From positions 1 through 27,313 of the forward strand of contig DASPJL010000050.1 of assembly GCA_035628645.1 (NCBI GenBank): a DNA stretch of 27,313 bases, read 5' to 3'. The DNA comes from DASPJL01 sp035628645. Its GTDB lineage: Bacteria > Bacteroidota > Bacteroidia > Cytophagales > Cyclobacteriaceae. The notes under the pieces were generated by a model. It worked only from the letters and a program-made list of their open reading frames with translations. It did no database searches and had not been told where the DNA came from. This document shows positions 1-8,028 of the stretch, piece after piece (position 1 is the stretch's first letter; every line of letters starts with the position of its first letter). The position numbers were made by a program, and so were the translations under genes.

Positions 1-1
1 A

Positions 2-31
2 AAGCCAGCCAGAAAACTCAAAATAAAATGA
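2..31 (+). CDS. 3' end of an upstream gene (possibly ECF sigma factor), partial
   Basis: Frame 2 from the window edge reads KPARKLKIK and then stops with TGA. That stop overlaps the ATG of the next gene as ATGA, the usual signature of translational coupling. The basic tail would suit the C-terminus of an ECF sigma factor, and a sigma gene is the expected partner upstream of an anti-sigma-like gene, but nine residues cannot identify a protein. The identity is inferred from context only. Confidence 0.4.
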   Translation, partial: KPARKLKIK

Positions 32-792
32 TAGACGAAGAAAAAGATATTGAAATTATCGAACGCTACCTGGACGAAAAATTGAGTCCTCAGGAGCTTG
101 CAGAATTTCAGGAAAGATTAGCTTCTGATGAGGAATTTGAAAAATCCTTCCAAACCTATCGGGTGTTGATAGAAGGATTAAAAAATTCGGGAAGAAACAC
201 ACTTCGGCAAAAACTAAAAAAGCTTGAAGCTTCAATTAGTGTGGAAGAAAGCTTCGACAAAAAAAGAATGGGAATATCTTTAAACAGTATTTATTCCTAT
301 TCGGCAGCGGCTACAATTCTTTTGCTGATCACATTTACTTTTATTTTTATTATCCGATATAATTCCTCTCCAACTGAATTATTTGCAGAAAACTTTGAGC
401 CCTATCCAAATGTAATTGCGCCTACTACCAGAGGAGAAGAATCGGGCAAAAGCCCACAAGAACAAGCCTTTTATCTTTATGACTCAGAGCAATATGAGCA
501 AGCAGCGGTACTATTCGAGAAAATATTAAAAACGGAAGAAAAAGATCCCGCTGTACTACTTTATACCGCTAATGCCTATTTGGCCACAGGAGACCAAGCT
601 TCTGCCATTAAAAAACTAGAAAGCTTAATTAAAACGGAATCTCATTTTCTGACTCAGGGGCTTTGGTTTATTTCACTTGCTTATCTAGCAAATAATCAAC
701 CTGAACAAGCTAAGATATATTTGAAAAAATTAAAAGATCAGGATGTTTCTTACAGCCAAAAAGCTGAAAAAATACTAGAAAATTTAGAGTAG
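28..792 (+). CDS. Membrane-anchored TPR protein with anti-sigma-factor-like architecture
   Basis: This 254-residue protein has a charged helical N-terminal cytoplasmic part (about 1-85), one membrane segment (about 91-110, rich in A, I, L and F) and a periplasmic part with two to three TPR-like helical pairs (about 142-235). The N-terminal stretch around RYLDEKLS and LASDEEFEKSF resembles the helical region that begins many Bacteroidota anti-sigma-like proteins. It lacks the CxxC of zinc-finger anti-sigmas. Its start overlaps the stop of an upstream gene (ATGA), so the two are probably translated together. By family logic the N-terminus could hold a sigma factor at the membrane while the TPR part senses a periplasmic partner. 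The role is inferred; only the topology and the repeats are visible. Frame 1 stays open to the window edge, but ATG 28 is favoured because of the overlap. Confidence 0.7.
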   Translation: MIDEEKDIEIIERYLDEKLSPQELAEFQERLASDEEFEKSFQTYRVLIEGLKNSGRNTLRQKLKKLEASISVEESFDKKRMGISLNSIYSYSAAATILLLITFTFIFIIRYNSSPTELFAENFEPYPNVIAPTTRGEESGKSPQEQAFYLYDSEQYEQAAVLFEKILKTEEKDPAVLLYTANAYLATGDQASAIKKLESLIKTESHFLTQGLWFISLAYLANNQPEQAKIYLKKLKDQDVSYSQKAEKILENLE

Positions 793-845
793 ATTGTATT
801 TTATCAATATAATTCATAATTTATGTAATGCTAAATTTTAAAACT

Positions 846-959
846 ATGCCAGATCCAAAAGAAACGCCACCCCCAAAATCAACTTCGTCAGGAGGAAAAA
901 AGGCTAAAATTTCCGTTACCGAAACGTCTACTCAGGAAACTACAAAAAAAGTAGTTTAA
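846..959 (+). CDS. Possible 37-residue Lys/Thr/Pro-rich peptide
   Basis: An ORF from ATG 846 (or the in-frame ATG 828, giving 43 residues) encodes a hydrophilic peptide beginning MPDPKETPPPKS and ending TKKVV. It has no membrane segment and no recognisable domain. It lies 35-53 bp downstream of the anti-sigma-like gene on the same strand, and its last 20 bp overlap the 3' end of the convergent CHAT gene. The low-complexity composition could reflect a disordered tail peptide or chance in an AT-rich gap. I do not recognise it. Conservation in related genomes would decide whether it is real. Confidence 0.3.
   Translation: MPDPKETPPPKSTSSGGKKAKISVTETSTQETTKKVV
937..957. terminator. Hairpin at the junction of convergent genes, weak terminator candidate
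   Basis: AAACTAC at 937-943 and GTAGTTT at 951-957 form a perfect 7-bp inverted repeat around a loop of seven A. The repeat spans both stop codons of the convergent ORFs. The stem has little GC and no long T tract follows on either strand, so intrinsic termination would be weak. Confidence 0.3.
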
Positions 960-3900
960 AATAAGATTGAACCTGTCTTCCTTTATTTAATAGGAATAGA
1001 AAGACTAACACAGCTAAAAAAATTGCAACGAAGATGTAAAAAGGATCAGAGGATTCTATGCTTACTGAATCCTCTGAATTCCCATAAACTACCAATCCTG
1101 CCCAGTTCTTAGGATGAGCAGTAATTTCATCTGCTTTTTCCAAATAACTTAGTTTGGCTTTTGTCAGCGCACTGCATATTAACTTTTCATCGGATAGATT
1201 TTCATAAAAAGAACCCACAAGCTTAGCGGAAGACCGGTCGTTTATTTCCCAAAGCGCTGTAATTAATGACGATGCACCTGCATATTGGAAAGCCCTTCCC
1301 AGGCTCATTACGCCTTCTCCTTTTAAATTTCGGCCCACACCTGTCTGGCACGCACTTAACACAACAAGACTCGCATTGGTTTTCAAATTATACAACTCAT
1401 GAAAATACAGCTTGCCATCTTCTTCGGAAGAAGATTTATTAAAGATTAACCTGGAGTTTAAAGGATTAATCGTATCAGCAACACCATGAACGGCGAGGTG
1501 TAAAATATCAGCAGTAGGCGCATTTAATTTAAAGTTTTTCTCTGTCGCAGTTTCTCCTTTAAAAAACTGACCAAAACCCATTGCTTCCTTTATCAGTTCT
1601 AATTCCTGGGCTGATCCCCGGATTTGAGAAAAAACAGGCGTTGAAGTTTTTGAATTGGTTGAAATATAATGATCAAAACCTATAAGTTTTCCTTCAGTAT
1701 TTGTATTGTACCGTGGCTGAAAAAAGATGTTCATCGAGCTCGCATATTTTATATTAAAGCTTCTTAGCAAATAAGGCATTTTTTTAAAATCCACATTTGT
1801 TCCCTCTGGCCTGGAAGTAAGAAAAGCTTCGAAAGGAACGGAACACAAATTTTCATCCGGTACAATAATCAAACTGTGTCTTGTATCGTCATTAACGGAG
1901 ATAGCGTGTATTACAGGCTTTACCAGTTTTGAATATAATAGAAAACCTGTTTCTTTAATTTTTAAATAGTTTTCAGCAAATGGTAAAGCAGGTTCATTCT
2001 TTATCAGCGACTGGAATTCAATAAGCTTAGACTCAAGTTCTGTTTTATTTCCGATCTTCTTAAATATTGTAGAATCAGGAGATATCCCGATAGCATAAAC
2101 TTCCTTCTCTCCCCAAAAGTATTCGGCAAAAATGCTGCTCGTCTCTCGGCAATAGCCTTTAATTTCAGACGTGCTGGTAGCAGAAGCGGCATACTTTAAG
2201 TTATAATAGGAAGGGCTTTTTATCGAAATATCTTTCTTCAATTGTTCCAGATTTTGGCTGATCTTGAAAATCTGATCGTTCACCTTATGAAAGTTCTCCT
2301 CTTTACTAAAATCCTCTTCCAACATTCTAAGCTTGTTTTTATAAAAGGCCAGTTTTGATTTTAACAGCCTTTCTTTATCTATAAGTGAATCGGGAGTGCC
2401 AATCCTGGCATTTGCCGCCATACTTTTTAAATTTTCCCAAAGCACATTGGCTTTGGCTTTTTCCATATATTTCAAAGCCTTCTCTATATACAAATTATCT
2501 CCTTTTTTTCGATGCAAAAGATAGCAAACTTCTATTGCCTCATTATATATTTCCTTGCTGGCTTTATTTGAGATCATTTTTGAATAATCATCATCATACA
2601 TAATCTTCTGCATATACAATACACTATCCAGAAGATCATAACAGACCAATGCCGACAATAAATTTCGATCATGATCTGTCAAATAAAACTTATGCTTATA
2701 TACATCTGCCTTTTGTATCAAAGCATTGAAGAAATTATAATGCTTAAGGATCAGCTCTGCGGAGGGGTTTGACTCAGTATTAGGATTGTTAAACGCACCT
2801 ATTCCTTCAGTAAATACTTTTTGATATAAGATTAACGCTGAATCAAACCGGTTTAATTTTTTAAACAAATTCCCATAATACAAATAAGCAAGAGCGATCT
2901 CAGGATGTTTTTTTTTGTAAATCTCCTTCTTAAGTGTCAAAGCTTTTTTAAAGAAAAACTGGGAGGAATCTACTTCCCCTAATGCATCATATAGTTCAGC
3001 TAAATTTAGATTTGCATCGGCTGTAACTGTCTTGTTATTTATATACTGTGAATTTACCAGCGCCTCTTTGTAATAGAATTTTGCCTTGTCAAAATCATTA
3101 TGGAAAAAATAAGCTCCGCCCAGGTTATTGTAAAAAAGAGGCAAACTTAACTTATCGTTTTTTTGTTGGGCAAAATGGATTGCTTTTTGAAAGTAGAAAA
3201 TTGCTTTATTATAATCCTCTTCCTTTTGATAAATAATCGCGAGCAGGTTAAAAATATGAACATTCCATCGCTCTTTTAGTTGCTTATCTGAGGCAGATAG
3301 CGCCAACGCCTTAAAAGCATAATTTAATGCCTTTTCATAATCCTTTTTTAACCTATAGTTTGCTGATAAACGATAGTAAAATGATAATAAATCCTCTTTG
3401 CTGACATTAGTCAAACCTTCATAAAAAGTCTTACTCTTATTATAAAACCTTTCGGCAACTATATAATCGCTTAGGCTAAACCTATAAACATCTGCTATCG
3501 ATTCATATAGGTGGGCTAATCTTATCTTTTCTACACTATGAGTCAATGCTATATTTTCTGCTAGTTTCAGACAGAATAATGCGGAATCTGGTTCTTCAAG
3601 GTGCCTATAATTTTTACCTCTCAATTCATTAAAATCAAATAGTAGAAGACTGTCAATTTTGTCATTTTTCCTAATAATACTCAAACCTTCATTTAAAATT
3701 TGACCTGCCTTTTCAAATCGACTGGATCCAAAATAACAATTAGCAATTCTCATTAAACCATACAACCTCTTGTTGAAATTTAAAGGACCTGTATTTTGAC
3801 GAACTATTTCCTCATATTTTATTAAGGCGTCTTCTGTTTTAGACTCATCAAACAAAGAGTCTGCAAGTGCATATTCCTCATATAAAAATTGGGAAGAAGT

Positions 3901-4053
3901 AGCCAGAGAATCTTTTTTCTGATACTGAATGCGGGATTTGGCTCTCGACTTACCTTTTTCATGCGATGGATTGCAGGTAACGACAATGAACAATGCAATC
4001 ATATAAATAGAAAACTTCAATAAATTCCTCAATCTTTTTATGAAAATATCCAT
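940..4053 (-). CDS. TPR-CHAT caspase-like protein, membrane-anchored at both ends
   Basis: The N-terminus (basic residues, then a hydrophobic run ending IVVTC, Cys27) looks like a signal peptide with an imperfect lipobox, since Thr replaces the usual small residue before Cys. From about 60 to 470 there are many tandem TPR helices with A..Y...Y patterns, then a coiled helical linker. The C-terminal CHAT domain carries the His of HLAVHG (His856) and the Cys of LSACQTG (Cys902), the catalytic dyad of this clan CD peptidase family. A final membrane helix lies at about 1006-1022, before a short basic tail. Known CHAT proteins are caspase/separase relatives, often switched on through TPR-mediated protein contacts. 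This one would sit at the cell envelope. Start: ATG 4053 gives the best signal peptide; ATG 4071 and TTG 4083 are in frame. It converges on the anti-sigma-like gene, so joint function is only suggested by proximity. The substrate is unknown. Confidence 0.85.
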   Translation of the reverse strand: MDIFIKRLRNLLKFSIYMIALFIVVTCNPSHEKGKSRAKSRIQYQKKDSLATSSQFLYEEYALADSLFDESKTEDALIKYEEIVRQNTGPLNFNKRLYGLMRIANCYFGSSRFEKAGQILNEGLSIIRKNDKIDSLLLFDFNELRGKNYRHLEEPDSALFCLKLAENIALTHSVEKIRLAHLYESIADVYRFSLSDYIVAERFYNKSKTFYEGLTNVSKEDLLSFYYRLSANYRLKKDYEKALNYAFKALALSASDKQLKERWNVHIFNLLAIIYQKEEDYNKAIFYFQKAIHFAQQKNDKLSLPLFYNNLGGAYFFHNDFDKAKFYYKEALVNSQYINNKTVTADANLNLAELYDALGEVDSSQFFFKKALTLKKEIYKKKHPEIALAYLYYGNLFKKLNRFDSALILYQKVFTEGIGAFNNPNTESNPSAELILKHYNFFNALIQKADVYKHKFYLTDHDRNLLSALVCYDLLDSVLYMQKIMYDDDYSKMISNKASKEIYNEAIEVCYLLHRKKGDNLYIEKALKYMEKAKANVLWENLKSMAANARIGTPDSLIDKERLLKSKLAFYKNKLRMLEEDFSKEENFHKVNDQIFKISQNLEQLKKDISIKSPSYYNLKYAASATSTSEIKGYCRETSSIFAEYFWGEKEVYAIGISPDSTIFKKIGNKTELESKLIEFQSLIKNEPALPFAENYLKIKETGFLLYSKLVKPVIHAISVNDDTRHSLIIVPDENLCSVPFEAFLTSRPEGTNVDFKKMPYLLRSFNIKYASSMNIFFQPRYNTNTEGKLIGFDHYISTNSKTSTPVFSQIRGSAQELELIKEAMGFGQFFKGETATEKNFKLNAPTADILHLAVHGVADTINPLNSRLIFNKSSSEEDGKLYFHELYNLKTNASLVVLSACQTGVGRNLKGEGVMSLGRAFQYAGASSLITALWEINDRSSAKLVGSFYENLSDEKLICSALTKAKLSYLEKADEITAHPKNWAGLVVYGNSEDSVSIESSDPFYIFVAIFLAVLVFLFLLNKGRQVQSYFKLLFL

Positions 4054-4186
4054 GCTACATAATAACTTCATAAAGTTGCACAAAAGAAAGTTTAATTGAA
4101 ATCATTATCGTTATTATTTATCCCCTAATATCATACAATTCCCTGGTTTCTAATTACTCTTGTGTTAAAACAACCCAATAAGACCA

Positions 4187-5215
4187 ATGTGGATAGATCT
4201 AAGAAGTGACACAGTAACCAAACCTACGCCGGAAATGCTGGAAGCCATGAGAAATGCTGAAGTAGGTGACGACGTCTTCGATGAGGACCCAACAGTAAAA
4301 GCACTGGAACAAAAATTGGCAAAAATGTTTTCTATGGAAGCCGGTTTATTTTGTCCCTCAGGGACCATGACCAATCAAATTGCCATAAGACTTTTTACTC
4401 AACCTCAGAGCGAGGTAATCTGTGATAAATTAGCGCACGTTCACAATTTTGAAGGAGGAGGAATAGCTTATAATTCCTTCGCCACGACAAAACTGCTCGA
4501 CGGGAAAAGGGGTGTATTTACCGCTGAAGATGTCCTTGAAAATATTCAGCCAGATAATATTCATTACCCTCAAACTTCACTTGTAGTGATTGAAAATACG
4601 GTTAATAAAGGGGGTGGAAGTTTTTACAGACTTTCAGAGATCATGAACATTTCCAAAGTATGTAAAGAAAACAATCTTTTTCTTCATCTCGATGGTGCAA
4701 GAATTTTTAATGCGTTGGAAGAGACGAAAGAAAAGCCTGAGGAATATGGCCAATATTTTGATGGAATTTCCATTTGCCTTTCAAAAGGACTAGGTGCTCC
4801 GATTGGCTCGGTATTACTTGCCAGTAAGGAAAACATTAAAAAGGGTAAACGAATAAGAAAAGTGCTCGGTGGAGGAATGAGACAAGCAGGTTTTTTGGCC
4901 GCTGCAGGAATTTATGCATTGGACAATAATATTAGAAGGCTAAAAGATGACCACAAAAGGGCGCAAAAAATTGAAAAAATGCTTTCCTCCATCTCGATAA
5001 TCGAAAGCATCATTCCTGTTTGCACTAATATAGTTATATGCAATTTCAAAGCTGAAAAAGATGCACAACAACTGGTTAATTTTTTAAAGGACAATAAAAT
5101 ATTGGTTGGCCATTTTGCTAAAAAATCAGCCCGAATGGTTACCCATCTTGATTTTAATGATGAGATGTTAACCAGGTTTGAAGAGGTTATTTTAAAGTTT
5201 AAAGGGAAATTTTAA
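4187..5215 (+). CDS. ltaE: Low-specificity L-threonine aldolase
   Basis: This is a PLP-dependent fold-type I enzyme of 342 residues, the usual family length. It would split L-threonine or L-allo-threonine to glycine and acetaldehyde in the cytoplasm. The N-terminus IDLRSDTVTKPTPEML and the segment GDDVFDEDPTV are hallmarks of the threonine aldolase/beta-eliminating lyase family. HLDGAR (Asp169 contacts the PLP ring nitrogen in the family) and SKGLGAPIGS (Lys200, the Schiff-base lysine) are intact. The gene stands alone, divergent from the CHAT gene across about 130 bp and ending 10 bp from the convergent GH36 gene. No gly or thr pathway gene lies beside it. Stereospecificity (L or L-allo) cannot be read from the sequence. 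The symbol follows the bacterial name of the family. Confidence 0.92.
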   Translation: MWIDLRSDTVTKPTPEMLEAMRNAEVGDDVFDEDPTVKALEQKLAKMFSMEAGLFCPSGTMTNQIAIRLFTQPQSEVICDKLAHVHNFEGGGIAYNSFATTKLLDGKRGVFTAEDVLENIQPDNIHYPQTSLVVIENTVNKGGGSFYRLSEIMNISKVCKENNLFLHLDGARIFNALEETKEKPEEYGQYFDGISICLSKGLGAPIGSVLLASKENIKKGKRIRKVLGGGMRQAGFLAAAGIYALDNNIRRLKDDHKRAQKIEKMLSSISIIESIIPVCTNIVICNFKAEKDAQQLVNFLKDNKILVGHFAKKSARMVTHLDFNDEMLTRFEEVILKFKGKF

Positions 5216-5225
5216 CATAAAGGAA

Positions 5226-7439
5226 TTACCTCGAGATTGTTACTGTTACTTCTCCTTTAAATTTTTCAGGGACATTTATCTTTAGCAAGCCATTTTGAAA
5301 GTTGTAATTATCCTTTGCTAAAACCTCATTATTGACCTCAACTTTTTCCGGGGATTGGATTAAATAAACGCCCAATGTTCCAGCTTCTGCAAGAGTAGCG
5401 GTTATTTCATCCTTGGTAATTTTCTGTTTTATTATGCCCTTGGGAGAGTTGTACTTATTAATAAGCCCAATAACTGCCGCATTTTCTTCCAGAGGTACAA
5501 TAGAATAGAGCTTATAATCCATTCGGGTTAAAGAAAGAGGTAATTCCTCATTTCTTGACACTTGAAAAGCGTTTTGAGAGAAATACCCGTAAACTGCAAA
5601 CTGCTCTCCCTGGATTCCCTTTAGGTCGGAAGGTTTGAAGCTTCCAGTTACATAGCCGGAATTGGCAGCATTCCAAACGCCAAGCAATCCGGCTTTTCCT
5701 GAAAAAGAATAAGCTTTCAGAGGTTTTGCTTCCTGCACCTGAAATAAACAATCTTCCGTAAGACGAGCGGGAATATCTGTTCGAAGAATTTTTCCTGTAT
5801 TAAGAATTAAAGGTTTTAATACTTCAAAATTTTGTTCTCCAGGCCAATCGGACACATAAATGGGACCGCCGCTAATTGCTCTGGCTATGGCATGATATTC
5901 CGGATAAAGCATATAAGATTCGAACATATCATAGTCGGGCCAAACGATGGGAGAAAGCCATAATGAGTTGAACAGGCAATTGGTAATGTGTACCGCAGCG
6001 TTTCCACTTTCCAGATTATAGGAAACTTCTTTAGGCATGTAATCATCAGAGGCCCTTGCAATGGCAGACTTTCCAAAATGGTAAATATTATCTGTAGTCA
6101 TTTCCATACAATTGATCACATTTCCATTAAAGTATTTGGAAGCGGGTATTTGAAAATTTTTCTGTAATTGCTGACCAGTAAACCATAAAGGATATTGCCC
6201 TTCGGAAATTTGTCCTACTGCAAGTTGATTGTCCACCTTAATAAAAGATATTCCTTCTCCGGATAAATAATTGTACCAATCATCAAAGAATTCCATCCCT
6301 CTTTCATTTTTTGGTGTGGGACAATAAAAGGTTTTCAGTGTATCTTTTGACCAGGGAAGCTTGCCCTGATACGAATATAAAATGTCTTTATATTGAATTC
6401 CCAGGTCAGAAGAAGAATCAATTCCCTTCCAATAGGCATTAATCGTATGCCAGATACCAACATTTTTAACATTATAATTATTTTTCAGATTTTCAACCAA
6501 GGGCTTAAAACCACCAGGAAATTTAGTCGTATCAGGCTTTAAAGACTTCAATTTCATATCCTCTCCTACCTTCAGCCAGCCATCATCAATAAGTACAAAT
6601 GGAACTGGAAAATCATTTTTGGTAAAAGAGGCTACGCCTTCAATTATTTTCTCTTCATTGATTTTATGTCCAAAAGCATCCCAAGTGCACCATCCGAAGT
6701 TTTCCAGTACTTCCGGATAAACTTTATTTTTCCTTAGGTTTTCGGAATAGCCCATTATTTCCATCCCTTCTTCCATCAATTCATCAATCAATGGGTAAAT
6801 GTCTTTTCCAAAAGCTATTGCCAATAATGGAATATCATTCGCATAATAATTATCCACACGGCTAAAAGACTTAGCGCCAAATTTCGGACCTTCCCTTCCT
6901 ATCGAAGCGCTGTATCCATTTCCTCCTAACGGAATGGCTACAGCATACAAACTATCCTGATACCGCCAATAAAAAAACTGATTGTGCAAAGAATCCAGGT
7001 CTTGGATTTGTTTTATTTGAACAGGTTTTGTCCAGGCCCTACTTTCTCCGTATCGAAAAAGAGAAGTACCTATCTGAAATTCGGGAATATCGAAAAACAT
7101 TCCTACGTAATCATCACCTTCTCCCGAGTTGTTTCTGTTAGGATCAATGGAAAAGGAAACTACATTGCCTGAATAATTCACTTTAATTTCCGACTTCTTC
7201 TTTCCCAATGATGAAAGTTGAATGATCTCGCCCTCCTTTTGTCCTTTTGAAGATGCCTTTGAAACTTGATAATCGATTCCCTCAAATTTTATTTCTCCTC
7301 CAATCAGCCTTTCTTCTCCCTGATATTTTACTATAATTTTATTTTGATCCAGATCAACCTCCACCTGGCTTTCCTGGGCAAATACAAATTGAAAAATAAA
7401 AATAAAGTAAGTGGTAAACGTGATAGAATATTTTATCAT
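5226..7439 (-). CDS. Secreted GH36 / Sip1-type raffinose synthase-like glycosidase
   Basis: This 737-residue protein begins with a signal peptide (hydrophobic 5-20, cleavage after FAQ), so it acts in the periplasm or outside. It belongs to the raffinose synthase/seed imbibition (Sip1) branch of glycoside hydrolase family 36. Visible motifs are FGWCTWDAF (248-256), LIDDGW (283-288), IKVDNQ with the expected nucleophile Asp403, and ARASDDY with the likely acid/base Asp465/466. Known members hydrolyse or transfer alpha-galactosyl residues, so alpha-galactosidase activity is the best guess; specificity cannot be seen. A beta-sandwich domain precedes the barrel and a short beta domain follows it. 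No SusC/SusD pair or sugar transporter is adjacent, so this is not part of an evident polysaccharide utilisation locus. It lies just downstream of the hairpin at 7496-7528 and probably has its own promoter. Confidence 0.85.
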   Translation of the reverse strand: MIKYSITFTTYFIFIFQFVFAQESQVEVDLDQNKIIVKYQGEERLIGGEIKFEGIDYQVSKASSKGQKEGEIIQLSSLGKKKSEIKVNYSGNVVSFSIDPNRNNSGEGDDYVGMFFDIPEFQIGTSLFRYGESRAWTKPVQIKQIQDLDSLHNQFFYWRYQDSLYAVAIPLGGNGYSASIGREGPKFGAKSFSRVDNYYANDIPLLAIAFGKDIYPLIDELMEEGMEIMGYSENLRKNKVYPEVLENFGWCTWDAFGHKINEEKIIEGVASFTKNDFPVPFVLIDDGWLKVGEDMKLKSLKPDTTKFPGGFKPLVENLKNNYNVKNVGIWHTINAYWKGIDSSSDLGIQYKDILYSYQGKLPWSKDTLKTFYCPTPKNERGMEFFDDWYNYLSGEGISFIKVDNQLAVGQISEGQYPLWFTGQQLQKNFQIPASKYFNGNVINCMEMTTDNIYHFGKSAIARASDDYMPKEVSYNLESGNAAVHITNCLFNSLWLSPIVWPDYDMFESYMLYPEYHAIARAISGGPIYVSDWPGEQNFEVLKPLILNTGKILRTDIPARLTEDCLFQVQEAKPLKAYSFSGKAGLLGVWNAANSGYVTGSFKPSDLKGIQGEQFAVYGYFSQNAFQVSRNEELPLSLTRMDYKLYSIVPLEENAAVIGLINKYNSPKGIIKQKITKDEITATLAEAGTLGVYLIQSPEKVEVNNEVLAKDNYNFQNGLLKINVPEKFKGEVTVTISR

Positions 7440-7495
7440 ACTAAAAAGTGTTGGATACCTTTTTTACGGAAGATAATTAGGTTTAGATAAAAACT

Positions 7496-7528
7496 AACTC
7501 TCCAAGGGTTTAAAACGCTTGGAGAGTT
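7496..7528 (-). terminator. Rho-independent terminator of the hupE-M1-GNAT operon
   Basis: AACTCTCCAAG (7496-7506) and CTTGGAGAGTT (7518-7528) are perfect 11-bp inverted copies. The loop can pair further (GTTT with AAAC). On the minus strand the hairpin is followed by AGTTTTTATC, a short U tract, so it fits termination of leftward transcripts leaving the GNAT gene. It lies between that gene and the GH36 gene. Confidence 0.75.
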
Positions 7529-7558
7529 TAGTGCTTAGTTTAAAAATTAACGAAGGAT

Positions 7559-8008
7559 TTAAACCAAAGCTTTCTCCATTTTCATGTGTAACAGGCCTGT
7601 TTTCCTTGAAGAAAAAACATTACCGACAGACTGGAAGCCTTGTTTCTCATAAAATTTAAGAGCATTAAGCCTTGAATCCAGTATTACTTTTTTCAAACCC
7701 AGTGCCTTTATTTTCTCTAATGCCAAGGTGATAAGTTCTTTGCCTAATCCTTGCTTTCTGCAGGAAGGGTCAACAATCATCTGAGAAATAAAAGCTTCTG
7801 TTTCTGTGAGCGTAACCCTTAAATACCCCATCACATTTCCATCTTTTGACGCCAGTAAATGCAGACTCGAATCCTCCAACTCATCCTGTACGATGCTTCT
7901 TTTTAATTGAAAGGGCTCAAAGAACGTTTTATAACGAAGGTCAAGAATCTGCTCAAAAAACGAGGATTCGGTAGTAATGAAACTAAAATTGACCTGTTGC
8001 AAATTCAT
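7559..8008 (-). CDS. GNAT family N-acetyltransferase
   Basis: This 149-residue protein has the GNAT fold. The acetyl-CoA pyrophosphate-binding motif A reads RKQGLGK (Arg84 to Lys90), directly after the beta strand FISQMIVDP. The motif B region LNALKFYEKQGFQSVG, with the usual FYEKxGF, is at about 115-128. The acceptor substrate is unknown; family members acetylate amines on small molecules, antibiotics or protein N-termini. It starts 20 bp after the M1 peptidase stop on the same strand and is followed by a strong hairpin terminator, so it is the last gene of the leftward operon. No functional link with the peptidase is evident. Confidence 0.88.
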   Translation of the reverse strand: MNLQQVNFSFITTESSFFEQILDLRYKTFFEPFQLKRSIVQDELEDSSLHLLASKDGNVMGYLRVTLTETEAFISQMIVDPSCRKQGLGKELITLALEKIKALGLKKVILDSRLNALKFYEKQGFQSVGNVFSSRKTGLLHMKMEKALV

Positions 8009-8028
8009 TGTTCTCTTAGCTTTTAATT

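Noticed and set aside
2004..2192. 62-codon frame overlapping the CHAT gene on the same strand
   Set aside because: It lies entirely within the CHAT coding region in another frame and shows no domain.
940..4053. CHAT gene as part of a type III-E CRISPR (Craspase-like) system
   Set aside because: No CRISPR array, cas gene or Cas7-11-like effector is in the window. The membrane anchors and the anti-sigma-like neighbour suggest a different setting.
7440..7495. Search for a TAnnTTTG promoter box before the GH36 gene
   Set aside because: No acceptable match was found, so no promoter was called although the gene must have one after the terminator.
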